Assembly: GCF_009923995.1 (NCBI RefSeq)
Contig: NZ_RFSK01000006.1
Span: forward strand, 91,866-155,865
Length of the DNA stretch: 64,000 nucleotides
Direction of reading: 5' to 3'
DNA from: Janthinobacterium sp.
Lineage (GTDB): Bacteria; Pseudomonadota; Gammaproteobacteria; Burkholderiales; Burkholderiaceae_D
Below the pieces are notes generated by a model. The model was not told the origin of the DNA and did not search any database. It worked only from the letters and a program-made list of their open reading frames with translations. How positions within the stretch are numbered: position 1 is the first letter of the stretch; each line of letters begins with the position of its first letter. Shown here piece by piece: positions 25,825 through 36,626 of the stretch. A program made the translations under genes and the position numbers.

Positions 25825-27560
25825 TGCGCCATTTTGCCCTGGATGAAGGCGACGATCTCGTCCGGCGCCACGCCGGTCGCTTCCGTATCGCGGCGGCCCT
25901 GGTATTCCAGCTTGCCTTCTTTCAGGCCCCGTTCGCCGATGACGATGCGGTGCGGCACGCCAATCAGTTCCCAGTCGGCAAACATGGCGCCTGGACGCAG
26001 GCCGCGGTCGTCGACGATGACATCCACGCCAGCGCCTTGCAGGGCCGCGTACAGCTTCTCCGTCTCTTCCTTGACCAGTTCGCTGCGGTCCATGCCCATC
26101 GGGCACAACACGACCTCGAATGGCGCGATCGACGCGGGCCAGATGATGCCCTTGTCATCGAAGTTCTGTTCGATGGCGGCGCCCAGGATGCGCGTCACGC
26201 CGATGCCGTAGCAACCCATCTGCAGCGGCGCCGGCTTGCCGTTTTCGTCGAGGAAGGTGGCTTTCATGCTTTCCGAGTACGCCGTACCCAGCTGGAACAC
26301 GTGGCCCACTTCGATGCCGCGCTCGATGGCCAGCGCGCCCTGGCCGTCCGGCGACGCATCGCCGGCGACGACATTGCGCAAGTCGGCCACGATGGCTGGC
26401 TCGGCCACGTCACGGCCCCAGTTGGCGCCCGTGTAGTGGAAACCGGCGTCATTCGCACCGCAGACGAAGTCGCTCATGTGGGCGACCGTGCGGTCCGCCA
26501 CCACGGTGACGGGGGCCTTGGTACCGATCGGACCCAGGTAGCCGGGGATGGTGCCGTAGACTTCCAGGATTTCCGCTTCCGTCGAGAAACGGTGACCGGC
26601 CAGGCCGGCAACCTTGCCCACCTTGATGTCGTTCAGCTCATGGTCGCCGCGCAGCAGCAGCATGAAGTGCTGTTTCGTCACTTTCTCGTCCTTGCCCGTC
26701 GTTTCCACCGTCAGGGCGATGGTTTTCACGGTGTGCGACAAATCAATGCCCAGCAGGGCCGCCACGGTTTCGCACTTGACGGTGTCCGGCGTGGCCGTTT
26801 TCGTCAGCGCCTGGGCGGCGGCCGGGCGCTCGCCCGCTGGCGGCAGCGCTTCGGCCGCTTCCATGTTGGCCGCGTAATCGGAGGTCGGGCAGTACACGAG
26901 CGCATCTTCGCCCGTGTGGGCGATGACGTGGAATTCATGCGAACCGGAACCGCCGATGGCACCGTTGTCGGCCGCCACGGCGCGGAATTTCAGCCCGAAA
27001 CGCGTGAAGATGCGCGTGTAGGCGTCAAACATGATCTTGTACGACGCCTGCATGCCGGCCAGGTCGCGGTCGAACGAATACGCGTCCTTCATGGTGAATT
27101 CGCGGCCGCGCATCAGGCCGAAGCGGGGGCGGCGCTCGTCGCGGAACTTGGTCTGGATGTGATAAAAATTCAACGGCAACTGGCGGTAGGACTTGATTTC
27201 CGTACGCACGACGTCCGTGATGACTTCTTCCGACGTCGGCTGGATCGCGTATTCGCGGCCGTGACGGTCTTTCACGCGCATCAGTTCGTCGCCCATCTTG
27301 GTCCAGCGGCCCGTCTCCTGCCACAGTTCGGCCGGCTGCACGAGCGGCATCAGCAGTTCGATGGCGGCGGCCTTGTTCATCTCGTCACGGATGATGGCTT
27401 CCACCTTGCGGATCACGCGCAGGCCCATCGGCATGTAGGTATAGATGCCGGAACCGAGGCGTTTGATCATGCCTGCACGCATCATCAATTGGTGGCTGAC
27501 GATTTCCGCGTCAGAAGGTGCATCTTTAAGTGTGGAAATAAAAAAACGGGAGGCGCGCAT
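25821..27560 (-). CDS. proS: Prolyl-tRNA synthetase
   Basis: ProS charges tRNA-Pro. The 579-residue product is the bacterial type with an inserted editing domain (about residues 230-390) between class II motifs 2 and 3. Motif 2 is seen as [17 protein letters not shown], motif 3 as [13 protein letters not shown]. The N-terminus [20 protein letters not shown] fits the family. The end overlaps the lytic transglycosylase start. Confidence 0.97.
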   Translation of the reverse strand: MRASRFFISTLKDAPSDAEIVSHQLMMRAGMIKRLGSGIYTYMPMGLRVIRKVEAIIRDEMNKAAAIELLMPLVQPAELWQETGRWTKMGDELMRVKDRHGREYAIQPTSEEVITDVVRTEIKSYRQLPLNFYHIQTKFRDERRPRFGLMRGREFTMKDAYSFDRDLAGMQASYKIMFDAYTRIFTRFGLKFRAVAADNGAIGGSGSHEFHVIAHTGEDALVYCPTSDYAANMEAAEALPPAGERPAAAQALTKTATPDTVKCETVAALLGIDLSHTVKTIALTVETTGKDEKVTKQHFMLLLRGDHELNDIKVGKVAGLAGHRFSTEAEILEVYGTIPGYLGPIGTKAPVTVVADRTVAHMSDFVCGANDAGFHYTGANWGRDVAEPAIVADLRNVVAGDASPDGQGALAIERGIEVGHVFQLGTAYSESMKATFLDENGKPAPLQMGCYGIGVTRILGAAIEQNFDDKGIIWPASIAPFEVVLCPMGMDRSELVKEETEKLYAALQGAGVDVIVDDRGLRPGAMFADWELIGVPHRIVIGERGLKEGKLEYQGRRDTEATGVAPDEIVAFIQGKMAQ

Positions 27561-27764
27561 AACGGTGAATTCTTTTTAAAAAGAGAGGGTTATAATCAAC
27601 CTAATTTTAAAGGATTAGCTGGCTGATGCGTCCATACTTTACACAAATGCGCTCAATTGGTGCGATTCCGGCGCTTTTCGCACCCCGAAAAGGTGGCCGG
27701 CTTGCGGAGTTGTGGGTAATTATGTAAAAAAAGACGCACTGTCGCAGAAAGTTTGAGGTGCATT

Positions 27765-28397
27765 ATGCTCGACCGTGAAGGGTTTCGGCCCAACGTCGGC
27801 ATCATCCTGCTAAACGCCCAGAACGAGGTGTGGTGGGGCAAGCGGGTGCGCGAGCACTCATGGCAGTTTCCGCAAGGCGGTATCAAATATGGCGAAACAC
27901 CGGAACAAGCCATGTTTCGCGAACTTGAAGAGGAAATCGGACTCAGACAGGAACACGTCAAAATTGTCGGCCGCACCCGCGACTGGCTGCGCTATGAAGT
28001 GCCAGACCACTTCATCAAGCGCGAGATTCGCGGCCATTACCGTGGCCAGAAGCAGATTTGGTTTCTGCTGAGAATGTGCGCGCGCGACAACGACGTCAAT
28101 CTGCGCCTGACCGACCATCCCGAGTTCGACGCCTGGCGCTGGCATGAATACTGGGTCCCGCTCGATGTCGTGATTGAATTTAAACGCGATGTGTACCAGC
28201 GCGCCTTGCAGGAGCTGTCCCGCTTCCTGACCTGGCCCGTGCATGGCAACGCACAGCAGCAGCACCGCCACACCTCGCGCTACCTGCGCCAGCCGCACGC
28301 GCCGCGGGCACAGGACGCCACGGCCGTGGCCAAGCCGTGCGACGGCCCGGATGCCGACGCACGCGCGCCGGAGCTGATTTTGCCTGGCAAGGGGTAG
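27765..28397 (+). CDS. rppH: RNA pyrophosphohydrolase (Nudix)
   Basis: RppH removes pyrophosphate from 5' ends of mRNA and so starts RNA decay. The ATG at 27765 ([12 protein letters not shown]) has GAGGTG before it; an upstream TTG is unlikely. The 210-residue product has the full Nudix box, [20 protein letters not shown] followed by IGL, near residue 39. After residue 160 there is a His/Gln/Ala-rich tail without clear homology; tails of this kind vary between species. Confidence 0.95.
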   Translation: MLDREGFRPNVGIILLNAQNEVWWGKRVREHSWQFPQGGIKYGETPEQAMFRELEEEIGLRQEHVKIVGRTRDWLRYEVPDHFIKREIRGHYRGQKQIWFLLRMCARDNDVNLRLTDHPEFDAWRWHEYWVPLDVVIEFKRDVYQRALQELSRFLTWPVHGNAQQQHRHTSRYLRQPHAPRAQDATAVAKPCDGPDADARAPELILPGKG

Positions 28398-28426
28398 TCC
28401 ACCGCAATGAACGCACTCTCCCACGC

Positions 28427-28460
28427 AAAAGGGGCAGCCTGACCAGGCTGCCCCTTTTTT
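28427..28460. terminator. Bidirectional terminator between rppH and mqo
   Basis: Perfect stem GGGGCAGCCT / AGGCTGCCCC (28431-28440 and 28445-28454) with AAAA before and TTTTTT after, between two convergent genes. Confidence 0.9.
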
Positions 28461-28497
28461 CATTCCGGTAGGAAATTTCCCTGCCGGAACCGTCAAC

Positions 28498-30096
28498 TTA
28501 GTTGCTTGCCGGCGCAGCCGCGGCAGCGGGAACGTCCAGGGTGAAGGCTTTCAAGCCCAGGATGTCGCTGCTGTAGTGGCGGATCTTGTTGGCCAGGGCC
28601 GGATCGCTGTTCAGCTTTTGGCCGTACGACGGCACCATTTCCACCATCTTCGCCTGCCATTCCGGCGTCGCCAGGCGGCTCTTGAACGCCGTCTGCAGCA
28701 CCTTGATCATGATCGGCGGCGCGGTCGAGGCACCAGGCGAAGCGCCCAGCAGGGCAACGATGCTGCCATCGGCGGCGCCGACGACTTCCGTGCCGAACTG
28801 CAGCAAGCCACCCTTGACCGGGTCATCCTTGACGATCTGCACGCGCTGGCCAGCGTTTTGCAGAGTCCAGTCTTCCATCTTGGCATTCGGCAAGTATTCG
28901 CGCAGGGTGGCCAGGCGGTCTTCCGGCGTGTTCATCACTTGCTGCACCAGATACTTCGTCAGTGGAATATTGTCGTAGCCCGCCTGCAGCATGGGCTTGA
29001 CGTTGCCGCTGCCGATCGAGGCTGGCAAGTCGATCCAAGAACCGTTTTTCAGGAACTTGGTCGAGAAGGTGGCAAACGGGCCGAACAGCAGGGCTTTCTT
29101 GCCATCGATGATGCGCGTGTCCAGATGCGGCACGGACATCGGCGGCGAACCGACGGACGCCTTGCCGTAGACCTTGGCCGCATGCGCCGCCACCAGTTCC
29201 GGATTGGTCGTCACCAGCCATTGGCCGCCGACCGGCACGCCGCCGTAGCCCTTGGCTTCAGGAATGCCCGATTTTTCCAGCAGCGGCAGCGAACCGCCGC
29301 CCGCGCCGATGAAGACGAACTTGGCGCGCACATTCTTTTCCTGGCCGTCGGCCAGGTTTTTCACCTTGACGTTCCACACGCCATCGGCGCCGCGCTGGAT
29401 GTCTTCCACCTGGTGACGCAGGTGCAAGGCCATGCCATGGCTGTCCGTCAGGTATTTGACGAGGCCGCGCGTGAGATTGCCGAAATTGACGTCGGTGCCG
29501 ATGTCCATGCGCGTTGCCGCCACTTTCTGGCCCTTGTCGCGGCCTTGCATGACCAGCGGCGCCCATTGCGCGATCTGCGCCTGGTCTTCCGAGTACAGCA
29601 TGCCTTTGAACAAGTTCTGCTTTTGCAGCGCGTCATAGCGCTTGTGCAGGAATGCAATATTGGCATCGCCCCACACAAAGCTCATGTGCGGCACGTTGTT
29701 GATGAAGGTTTGCGGCGCGCCCAGGTGCTTGTTGGCCACCTGGTAGGCCCAGAATTGCTTGGAAATTTCGAATTGCTCGTTGATTTCGACGGCTTTCTTC
29801 GTCTCGATGCTGCCATCGGCCGCTTCCGGCGTGTAGTTCAGTTCGGCAAACGCCGAGTGGCCCGTACCCGCGTTGTTCATCGCGTCCGAGCTTTCGGCAG
29901 CCACGGAATCGAGGCGCTCGTACATTTCCATCGTCAGCGACGGGTCGAGTTCCTTGAGCATGCTGCCCAGGGTGGCGCTCATGGTGCCGGCGCCGATCAG
30001 CAGCACGTCGACCGGCTTTTCAGACGAGGCCGGCGGGGTCTTGTTACATGCCGCCAGGATCAGGCACGACATCAAAAGTAATAGCGATTTACGCAT
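28498..30096 (-). CDS. mqo: Malate:quinone oxidoreductase with lipoprotein-type signal
   Basis: Mqo oxidises malate to oxaloacetate and passes electrons to the quinone pool. The start at 30096 ([10 protein letters not shown]) has GGAG at the right distance. The 532-residue product shows an FAD-binding [16 protein letters not shown] and the family stretches [18 protein letters not shown] and [15 protein letters not shown]. The first 17 residues look like a lipoprotein signal peptide ending in LAAC with Cys17, followed by a short linker [11 protein letters not shown]. Classic Mqo is a peripheral protein on the cytoplasmic side, so this N-terminus is unusual. Confidence 0.92.
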   Translation of the reverse strand: MRKSLLLLMSCLILAACNKTPPASSEKPVDVLLIGAGTMSATLGSMLKELDPSLTMEMYERLDSVAAESSDAMNNAGTGHSAFAELNYTPEAADGSIETKKAVEINEQFEISKQFWAYQVANKHLGAPQTFINNVPHMSFVWGDANIAFLHKRYDALQKQNLFKGMLYSEDQAQIAQWAPLVMQGRDKGQKVAATRMDIGTDVNFGNLTRGLVKYLTDSHGMALHLRHQVEDIQRGADGVWNVKVKNLADGQEKNVRAKFVFIGAGGGSLPLLEKSGIPEAKGYGGVPVGGQWLVTTNPELVAAHAAKVYGKASVGSPPMSVPHLDTRIIDGKKALLFGPFATFSTKFLKNGSWIDLPASIGSGNVKPMLQAGYDNIPLTKYLVQQVMNTPEDRLATLREYLPNAKMEDWTLQNAGQRVQIVKDDPVKGGLLQFGTEVVGAADGSIVALLGASPGASTAPPIMIKVLQTAFKSRLATPEWQAKMVEMVPSYGQKLNSDPALANKIRHYSSDILGLKAFTLDVPAAAAAPASN

Positions 30097-30565
30097 ACGT
30101 AACTCCATTGAGGGATACTGAAGGATGATTCTTGTGCGCCACCGCGACGGCACCATCGCTGCAGCCAATGCAAACAGTCCGCCATCCGGAACGCCAGGAC
30201 GGCCGGAAAGGTGTAGGGCGATGGTGTCAGGCATGCTGCCGCGCTCCGGTTGGATGGGGAGCGAGTACGGGTGGCAACGGTGCGGGCAATGGACGGCGCG
30301 ACATCGTTGTCGGCCGAAAACCGGCAATGAAATCGCCGTCCTGTCCAGTGCAAATATCAAGAGCGGCGATTTTATCACCGTTATTTGGCGCCGCCGGGGC
30401 GCGGGGATCGTGGATAATACTTACTGCAAGGTATTAAATTTCGGTAACTATCGGGTCATGGAGCGGGACGGACAGCATAAAAAAGGCCTGCGGCTGCCCA
30501 CTATTTGCCTACGCGTTACAATGCCGGCTGCCCTTCAGCCATCCATCCAGCCAGAATACTCAGCC
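30097..30565. other. Intergenic region between mqo and the DUF1841 gene
   Basis: 469 bp between divergent genes, so it should hold promoters of both. Frames that cross it have no conserved features. A TACAAT near 30517 could be a -10 box for the DUF1841 gene. Nothing else was recognised. Confidence 0.35.
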
Positions 30566-30988
30566 ATGTTCAACCCCTCTTCCGACGATGTACGCCGTTT
30601 CTTTTGCGAAACATTGCGCAAGCACCGAGCCCACGAAATCCTCACGCCCATGGAAGCCATCGCGCTCGACTGGATCCTGGAACACCCCGAATACGAAAAC
30701 GAACTCGCCGACGTGGAAGCGGCGCTGGCGCGCGATTACTCCGTCGAAGGGGGCCAGGCCAATCCCTTCCTGCACCTGTCCATGCACCTGTCGATCACGG
30801 AACAGGTGCAGGTGGACCAGCCGCGCGGCATCCGCCCGGCCGTGCAACAGCTGACGCAGCGCCTCGATTCGGCCCATGCGGCCCACCACGAGGTGATGGA
30901 ATGCCTGGGCCAGATGATCTGGGCTTCGCAGCGCTCGGGCTTGCCGCCGGACACGGACGCCTATATCGACTGCGTACGGCGCCGCTGA
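30566..30988 (+). CDS. DUF1841 family protein
   Basis: A 140-residue cytoplasmic protein starting MFNPSSDDVRRFFCETLRK, with LTPMEAIALDWILEHPEY and LHLSMHLSITEQVQVDQP, the conserved stretches of DUF1841. It has no signal peptide or membrane segment. The function is unknown. It is followed by the saccharopine-dehydrogenase-like gene, 46 bp on. Confidence 0.85.
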   Translation: MFNPSSDDVRRFFCETLRKHRAHEILTPMEAIALDWILEHPEYENELADVEAALARDYSVEGGQANPFLHLSMHLSITEQVQVDQPRGIRPAVQQLTQRLDSAHAAHHEVMECLGQMIWASQRSGLPPDTDAYIDCVRRR

Positions 30989-31034
30989 TCAGGTAGTATC
31001 ATGTTGCCAAGAAACTCATCAATTGAAGGATATC

Positions 31035-32153
31035 TTGGCCCATCACACCATTCTTGTACTAGGCGGCTACGGTTTTTTCGGCACGCGCATTTGCCAGGCG
31101 CTGGCCGGCAACAAAGATATCCACCTGCTGGTGGCCGGGCGCGACGCCGCCAGGGCCGGAGCATTGGCGGCGCAATTGGGCTTGCCGCCGCAGCAGGCGC
31201 TGGCGCTCGATGCGCAGGCGCCTGATCTGGCGCGGCGCCTGGCCGAACTGGGCGTCGATACGCTGATCCATACCGCCGGCCCCTTCCAGGGCCAGGATTA
31301 CCGCGTCGCCTGCGCGGCGATCGACGCCGGCGCCAACTACATCGACCTGGCGGACGGCCGCGATTTTGTCGCCGGCATTACCCGCCTCGACGAGCGGGCG
31401 CGCCAGCGCGACGTCTTCGTCACCAGCGGCGCCAGCTCGCTGCCGGCGCTCTCGTCGGCCGTGGTGGACCGCTACCTGCCGCGTTTTCGCCAGCTGACAT
31501 CGGTCCGCCACGGCATCGCCTCCGGCGCCCGCGCGCCGGGCATCGCCACCATGGCTGGCATCTTCTCGTATTGCGGCAAACCATTCCAGCGCCTCGTCGC
31601 CGGCTCCCAGGAAACCACGCATGGCTGGCTAGACCTGAAGCGCCACCGCTTTGCCGCGCCCGTGGGACGACGCTTGCTGGGCAGCTGCGACGTGCCCGAC
31701 CTGGCGCTGTTCCCGCAACGCTATCCTGGCCTCGAGACCGTCACCTTTCACGCCGGTTTTGCCGGCGCACCCGGCCACCTGTTCGTCTGGGCCGCCGCGC
31801 AGCTGGTGCGGCTGGGCCTGTTACGCAGCCTGCTATCGCTGGTCCAGCCGCTGCACGCCATCAGCAAGCGGGTGGAACCGCTGGTCAGCGACAAGGGCGC
31901 GATGTTCGTGACGATGCAAGGCGTGGGACTGGATGGATGGCCCTTGGCGTTGACATGGCAGTTGCTGGCGGCGCAAAATCACGGTCCGCATATCCCCTGC
32001 GGCGCGGCGATCGCGCTGGCGAACCGCCTGGCCAGCGCCACCAGCGGCGGCGTACCGTTGCCGCGCGGCGCCACGCCCTGCGTCGGCCTGCTCACGGTAG
32101 AAGCTTACCTGGCCGCGCTACAAGGCTATGATGTGACCGAGGTACCGGCATGA
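31035..32153 (+). CDS. Saccharopine dehydrogenase-like NAD(P)-binding protein
   Basis: The N-terminal Rossmann fold starts with TILVLGGYGFFGTRICQAL, followed by DTLIHTAGPFQGQ and IDAGANYIDLADGRDF, as in the saccharopine dehydrogenase NADP-binding family. The reaction is not known; many relatives are not true saccharopine dehydrogenases. I chose TTG at 31035 because AAGGA lies four bases before it; a TTG at 31023 in the same frame has no ribosome site. The stop overlaps the DUF2269 start (ATGA). Confidence 0.8.
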   Translation: MAHHTILVLGGYGFFGTRICQALAGNKDIHLLVAGRDAARAGALAAQLGLPPQQALALDAQAPDLARRLAELGVDTLIHTAGPFQGQDYRVACAAIDAGANYIDLADGRDFVAGITRLDERARQRDVFVTSGASSLPALSSAVVDRYLPRFRQLTSVRHGIASGARAPGIATMAGIFSYCGKPFQRLVAGSQETTHGWLDLKRHRFAAPVGRRLLGSCDVPDLALFPQRYPGLETVTFHAGFAGAPGHLFVWAAAQLVRLGLLRSLLSLVQPLHAISKRVEPLVSDKGAMFVTMQGVGLDGWPLALTWQLLAAQNHGPHIPCGAAIALANRLASATSGGVPLPRGATPCVGLLTVEAYLAALQGYDVTEVPA

Positions 32154-32620
32154 GCTGGTATCTGTTCGTCAAATGGCTGCACATCCTCAGCGCCACGATC
32201 CTGTTTGGCACCGGCATCGGCATCGCCTTCTTCAAATGGATCAATGATCGGGGCGGCGAGGTGCGCGCGATCCGCCTGTCGGCCGAAAAGACGGTGCTGG
32301 CCGACTGGCTGTTCACCACGCCAGCCGTCATTGTCCAGCCGCTGTCCGGGCTGGCGCTGGCGCATCTGGCCGGCTATCCGATCCTGTCCGGCTGGGTCCT
32401 CGCCTCGATGCTGCTGTATGCGCTGGCTGGCGCCTGCTGGCTGCCCGTGGTGTGGCTGCAGATCCGCATGCGCAGCCTGGCCCGCCTGGCCGATGATACG
32501 GGCACGCCGCTGCCGCGCCTGTACTGGATCTATGCGCGCTGCTGGTTCTGGCTCGGCGTGCCGGCATTTTTCGCCCTCATGCTGGTCTACTGGCTGATGG
32601 TGGCCAAGCCCGCGCCATGA
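32150..32620 (+). CDS. DUF2269 family membrane protein
   Basis: A 156-residue protein with four membrane segments; it begins MSWYLFVKWLHILSATILFG, the typical DUF2269 N-terminus with a conserved His. The function is unknown. It is coupled by ATGA overlaps to both neighbours, so the three genes probably make one operon. Confidence 0.85.
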   Translation: MSWYLFVKWLHILSATILFGTGIGIAFFKWINDRGGEVRAIRLSAEKTVLADWLFTTPAVIVQPLSGLALAHLAGYPILSGWVLASMLLYALAGACWLPVVWLQIRMRSLARLADDTGTPLPRLYWIYARCWFWLGVPAFFALMLVYWLMVAKPAP

Positions 32621-33000
32621 CGCCGGCGAACCTGCGCCGGCTGTACTGGACCCTGCGCCTCGGCATGGCCTTCATCTGGCTCTGGACGGCGCTCGTCTCC
32701 TGGTACCTGTATCCGCATGCCGAATCGCTCGCCTGGCTGCGCCGCAGCGGCGTCACGCTGCATACCGAGCAAGTGTTTGCCGCCTCCTGCCTGGCCGACC
32801 TGGCCATGGGCATCGCCTCGCTGCTGCACGCCCGGCCGTGGCTGTGGTGGATGCAGTGCGCTCTGGTGGCCGGCTATTCGCTGGTGATCGCCGTCTTCCT
32901 GCCGGAATTCCTGATCCACCCTTTCGGGCCGCTGACGAAAAACATCCCGCTGGTCACCGGCCTCGTATTTCTGGCACTGTATGAAAAAAGCCACGGCTAG
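32617..33000 (+). CDS. DoxX-like family membrane protein
   Basis: A 127-residue protein with four membrane segments, resembling the DoxX-like family that often follows saccharopine-dehydrogenase-like and DUF2269 genes. The function is unknown. The last codons form part of a terminator hairpin that serves the opposite strand. Confidence 0.8.
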   Translation: MTPANLRRLYWTLRLGMAFIWLWTALVSWYLYPHAESLAWLRRSGVTLHTEQVFAASCLADLAMGIASLLHARPWLWWMQCALVAGYSLVIAVFLPEFLIHPFGPLTKNIPLVTGLVFLALYEKSHG

Positions 33001-33007
33001 CGTGGCT
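32984..33007 (-). terminator. Terminator of the cytochrome c gene pair
   Basis: Arms AGCCACG / CGTGGCT with a 5-base loop, followed on the minus strand by six T. It lies 22 bp after the cytochrome stop and overlaps the end of the DoxX-like gene. Confidence 0.65.
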
Positions 33008-33029
33008 TCGGGACCGGGATCAGCACGGA

Positions 33030-33371
33030 TCAGCGGTGGATGACCAGGGTCGTCGGCAGACTGTGGAAATAGGCGGCCAGGTCCTTGATGTCCTGGTTGC
33101 TCAGCGGTTTCACCTGGCCCGTCATGATGGCGTTGTTGCGGCCGTTGGCCTTGTCGCCCCGCTTGTAGGCGGTGAGCGCATGCTCCAGGTAATCCTTGTG
33201 CTGGCCCGCCAGCTTCGGATACGACGGGTCGATGGGCGAGCCATAATCCTTGCCGTGGCAAGTGGCGCAGCTGTATTTTTCCGCCAGGGCCTTGCCCGTG
33301 TTGATATTGCCGGCGGCGCCGGCGCCGAACGAAACGGTGGCGCAAACGAGGGAGGCGAGTAGTTTTTTCAT
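33030..33371 (-). CDS. Periplasmic class I cytochrome c
   Basis: A 113-residue protein with a signal peptide (MKKLLASLVCATVSFGAGAA) and one heme-binding CATCH motif near residue 36. The axial Met is probably in NAIMTGQVKPLS. GAGGA precedes the start. It lies 11 bp after a second cytochrome c gene of similar design, so it is probably a tandem duplicate. Such pairs carry electrons in the periplasm; the partner oxidase is not in the window. Confidence 0.9.
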   Translation of the reverse strand: MKKLLASLVCATVSFGAGAAGNINTGKALAEKYSCATCHGKDYGSPIDPSYPKLAGQHKDYLEHALTAYKRGDKANGRNNAIMTGQVKPLSNQDIKDLAAYFHSLPTTLVIHR

Positions 33372-33382
33372 CTGGCTGGTCC

Positions 33383-33712
33383 TCAGTTCGGCTTGGCTTG
33401 TTGCGAATAATAGGCGGCGACATCGGCAATGTCCTGGTCCGACAGGCTGCTGGCGATGCCCTTCATGCTGGGGTGTTTGCGGTCGCCCTTCTTGTAGGCC
33501 TGCAGCGCATTCTCGATATATTTCGCCGACTGGCCGCCGATCATGGGCACCTGGAACACTTCGGGGAAGGTCGCCTTGTAGCCCGGAATGCCATGGCAAC
33601 CGATGCACATTTCCACCTTGGCAGTGGCTGCCTTGGCGTTTCCTACAATGTCAGCCGCTGTGACGGCATTGGCGATGCCGGCAAGCACGAGAAGTGCAAA
33701 TATTTTTTTCAT
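33383..33712 (-). CDS. Periplasmic class I cytochrome c (second copy)
   Basis: A 109-residue protein with a signal peptide (MKKIFALLVLAGIANAVTAA) and a CIGCH heme motif near residue 37. The axial Met is probably in HPSMKGIASSLSDQD. It shares the YKKGDRKHPSM region layout with its neighbour downstream. It is the first gene of the pair, divergent from the MoxR operon. Confidence 0.9.
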   Translation of the reverse strand: MKKIFALLVLAGIANAVTAADIVGNAKAATAKVEMCIGCHGIPGYKATFPEVFQVPMIGGQSAKYIENALQAYKKGDRKHPSMKGIASSLSDQDIADVAAYYSQQAKPN

Positions 33713-33775
33713 AGTGGCAAAGTGAACAAAGGTAATCGGAGAAACGCAAAGGCTGGTTTTTTTTGATCTTATGTG

Positions 33776-33800
33776 TTGACAATTAAGGTTGACAATTAAT
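33776..33800. promoter_or_regulatory. Tandem GTTGACAATTAA repeat between divergent operons
   Basis: The 12-mer GTTGACAATTAA occurs twice with a 13-bp period (33776-33787 and 33789-33800). Each copy carries a perfect TTGACA -35-like hexamer. It sits between the cytochrome pair and the MoxR operon and may be a regulator site or a doubled -35 region. Confidence 0.45.
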
Positions 33801-33945
33801 CTTCTGCTTGCCGATTCTAACCAAGATATTCTTGCAAGTCCACCTACAAAAAAGCCACTGTCGGCATGCGGGCACAAGCCACCGGCGTGACGGTGCGCGG
33901 CAGTTCTGTTTATACTCACCGTTTCCCGACTTTGGCAGACCGTTC

Positions 33946-34815
<870 letters not shown>

Positions 34816-34824
34816 GGAGCGCCG

Positions 34825-35463
34825 GTGAACGACATCAGCCCTGACAACGTCTTCGTCCCCCTGGAACTGCACGGCATCCGCCTCGAAGCGCTGGCGCCGC
34901 ACCACGCGCCTGGCCTGCGCGCGGCAGCCATGGACGGCGAACTGTGGAACCTGCGCGTGACGTCCGTTCCCGAGCCCGAACAGGTGGAACAGTACATCTT
35001 CAAGGGCATCGAAATGCGTCCCTCGCGCTTCGCCTTTGCCGTCATCGACGTGGCCAGCGGCGAGGTACTCGGCACCACCAGCTATCACGACGTGGTGCCG
35101 GAGATCAAACGCCTGGAAATCGGCTACACCTGGTATGCGAAGCGCTGCCAGCGCAGCCACGTCAACACTACCTGCAAATTGCTGCTACTGGCACACGCCT
35201 TCGACACCCTCGGCTACGCGCTGGTGGGCCTGCGCACCGATAACTTCAACCACGCTTCCCAGGCGGCCATCGAGCGCCTGGGCGCAAAAAAGGATGGCGT
35301 GCTGCGCCACCATGCGCTGCGCCGCGACGGCACCGTGCGCGACACGGTGATGTACAGCATCGCACGGGGCGAGTGGCCGGAGATCGCCGCGCACCTGCGC
35401 TACAAGCTGGCGCAGCGGCCGATTCAAGCGCTGCCGCGCGCGGCAGAGGCGCCGCCATGCTGA
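34825..35463 (+). CDS. GNAT family N-acetyltransferase (RimJ/RimL type)
   Basis: A 212-residue acetyltransferase with a GTG start preceded by AAGGAG. The core shows IKRLEIGYTWYAKRCQRSHVN (in two parts: beta 4 and the acetyl-CoA loop) and ALVGLRTDNFNHASQAAIERLGA, typical for RimJ/RimL-like proteins. The target is unknown. It lies between the MoxR and VWA genes, and its stop overlaps the VWA start by seven bases, so the three are one operon. Confidence 0.88.
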   Translation: MNDISPDNVFVPLELHGIRLEALAPHHAPGLRAAAMDGELWNLRVTSVPEPEQVEQYIFKGIEMRPSRFAFAVIDVASGEVLGTTSYHDVVPEIKRLEIGYTWYAKRCQRSHVNTTCKLLLLAHAFDTLGYALVGLRTDNFNHASQAAIERLGAKKDGVLRHHALRRDGTVRDTVMYSIARGEWPEIAAHLRYKLAQRPIQALPRAAEAPPC

Positions 35464-36626
35464 TCGATTTCCTCTTCACGCTCAAGGACGCGAAGATACC
35501 CGTCTCGATCAAGGAATTTTTGACCTTGCTCGAGGCACTGCAAAAGAACGTCATCGAGGCGTCGATGGATGATTTTTATTATCTGTCGCGCCTGACCCTG
35601 GTCAAGGATGAAGCGCATTTCGACAAGTTCGACCGCGCCTTTGCGCAGTATTTCAAGGGCGTCAACGCGGCTTTCGACACGAATGCGGCAATTCCGCTGG
35701 ACTGGCTGCTCAAGCGCATGCAGCGCGAGCTGTCCGAGGAACAGAAGGCGCAGCTGGAAAAATTCGGCTACGACAAGCTGATGGACCGCCTCAACGAGCT
35801 GCTGAAGGAGCAAAAAGAGCGCCACGAAGGCGGCAGCAAGTGGATCGGCACGGGTGGTACTTCACCGTTCGGCAACGGCGGCACGAATCCGGAAGGCATC
35901 CGCATCGGCGGCAAGGGCGGCAACCGCACGGCCGTCAAAGTGTGGGAAGCGCGCAGCTACCAGGATTATGACGGCGAACGCGAACTGGGCACGCGCAACC
36001 TGAAGGTGGCGCTGCGCCGCCTGCGCAAGTTCGCGCGTGAAGGCGCGGAAGATGAACTGGCGCTGGACGCCACCATCGCCGCCACGGCCAACAACGCGGG
36101 CTATCTCGACATCAAGATGCGCCCTGAGCGCAAGAACCGCATCAAGGTGCTGATGCTGTTCGACGTGGGCGGCAGCATGGACGACCATATCGAGCGCACG
36201 GAAGAACTGTTCTCGGCGGCGAAGACGGAATTCAAGAACATGGAGTTCTTCTACTTCCATAACTGCGTCTACGACACGCTGTGGAAGAACAACCGGCGCC
36301 GCCACGCCGAACGTTTCCCCACCTGGGACGTGCTGCGCAAATACCCGCCCGACACCAAGCTCATTTTCGTCGGCGACGCCACCATGAGTCCCTATGAAAT
36401 CCTGCAGCCGGGCGGCTCCGTGGAGTATAACAACGAGGAAGCGGGCTCCGTCTGGCTGGCGCGCTTTACCAGCGCCTTCCCGAAATTCATCTGGCTCAAT
36501 CCCGAATCCGAAGGCCTGTGGCAGTACCGCCAATCCATCGGCGTGATGCGCCAGTTGATGAACGACCGCATGTTCCCCCTGTCGATCGATGGACTGGAAC
36601 GGGGCATGCGTTTGCTCAGTAAATAA
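35457..36626 (+). CDS. VWA-domain protein (CoxE-like), MoxR partner
   Basis: A 389-residue protein. The N-terminal region is helical, then a Gly-rich linker (GTGGTSPFGNGGTNP) near residues 130-155. The VWA domain has a MIDAS-type motif LMLFDVGGSMDDH, with DVGGS instead of DxSGS, near residue 235. Such proteins work with MoxR ATPases; the client is unknown. The ATG at 35457 overlaps the end of the GNAT gene. Confidence 0.88.
   Translation: MLIDFLFTLKDAKIPVSIKEFLTLLEALQKNVIEASMDDFYYLSRLTLVKDEAHFDKFDRAFAQYFKGVNAAFDTNAAIPLDWLLKRMQRELSEEQKAQLEKFGYDKLMDRLNELLKEQKERHEGGSKWIGTGGTSPFGNGGTNPEGIRIGGKGGNRTAVKVWEARSYQDYDGERELGTRNLKVALRRLRKFAREGAEDELALDATIAATANNAGYLDIKMRPERKNRIKVLMLFDVGGSMDDHIERTEELFSAAKTEFKNMEFFYFHNCVYDTLWKNNRRRHAERFPTWDVLRKYPPDTKLIFVGDATMSPYEILQPGGSVEYNNEEAGSVWLARFTSAFPKFIWLNPESEGLWQYRQSIGVMRQLMNDRMFPLSIDGLERGMRLLSK

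Noticed and set aside
30125..30565. N-terminal extension of the DUF1841 frame
   Set aside because: The family begins at MFNPSSDD (30566); the extension crosses the mqo promoter region and has no conserved features.
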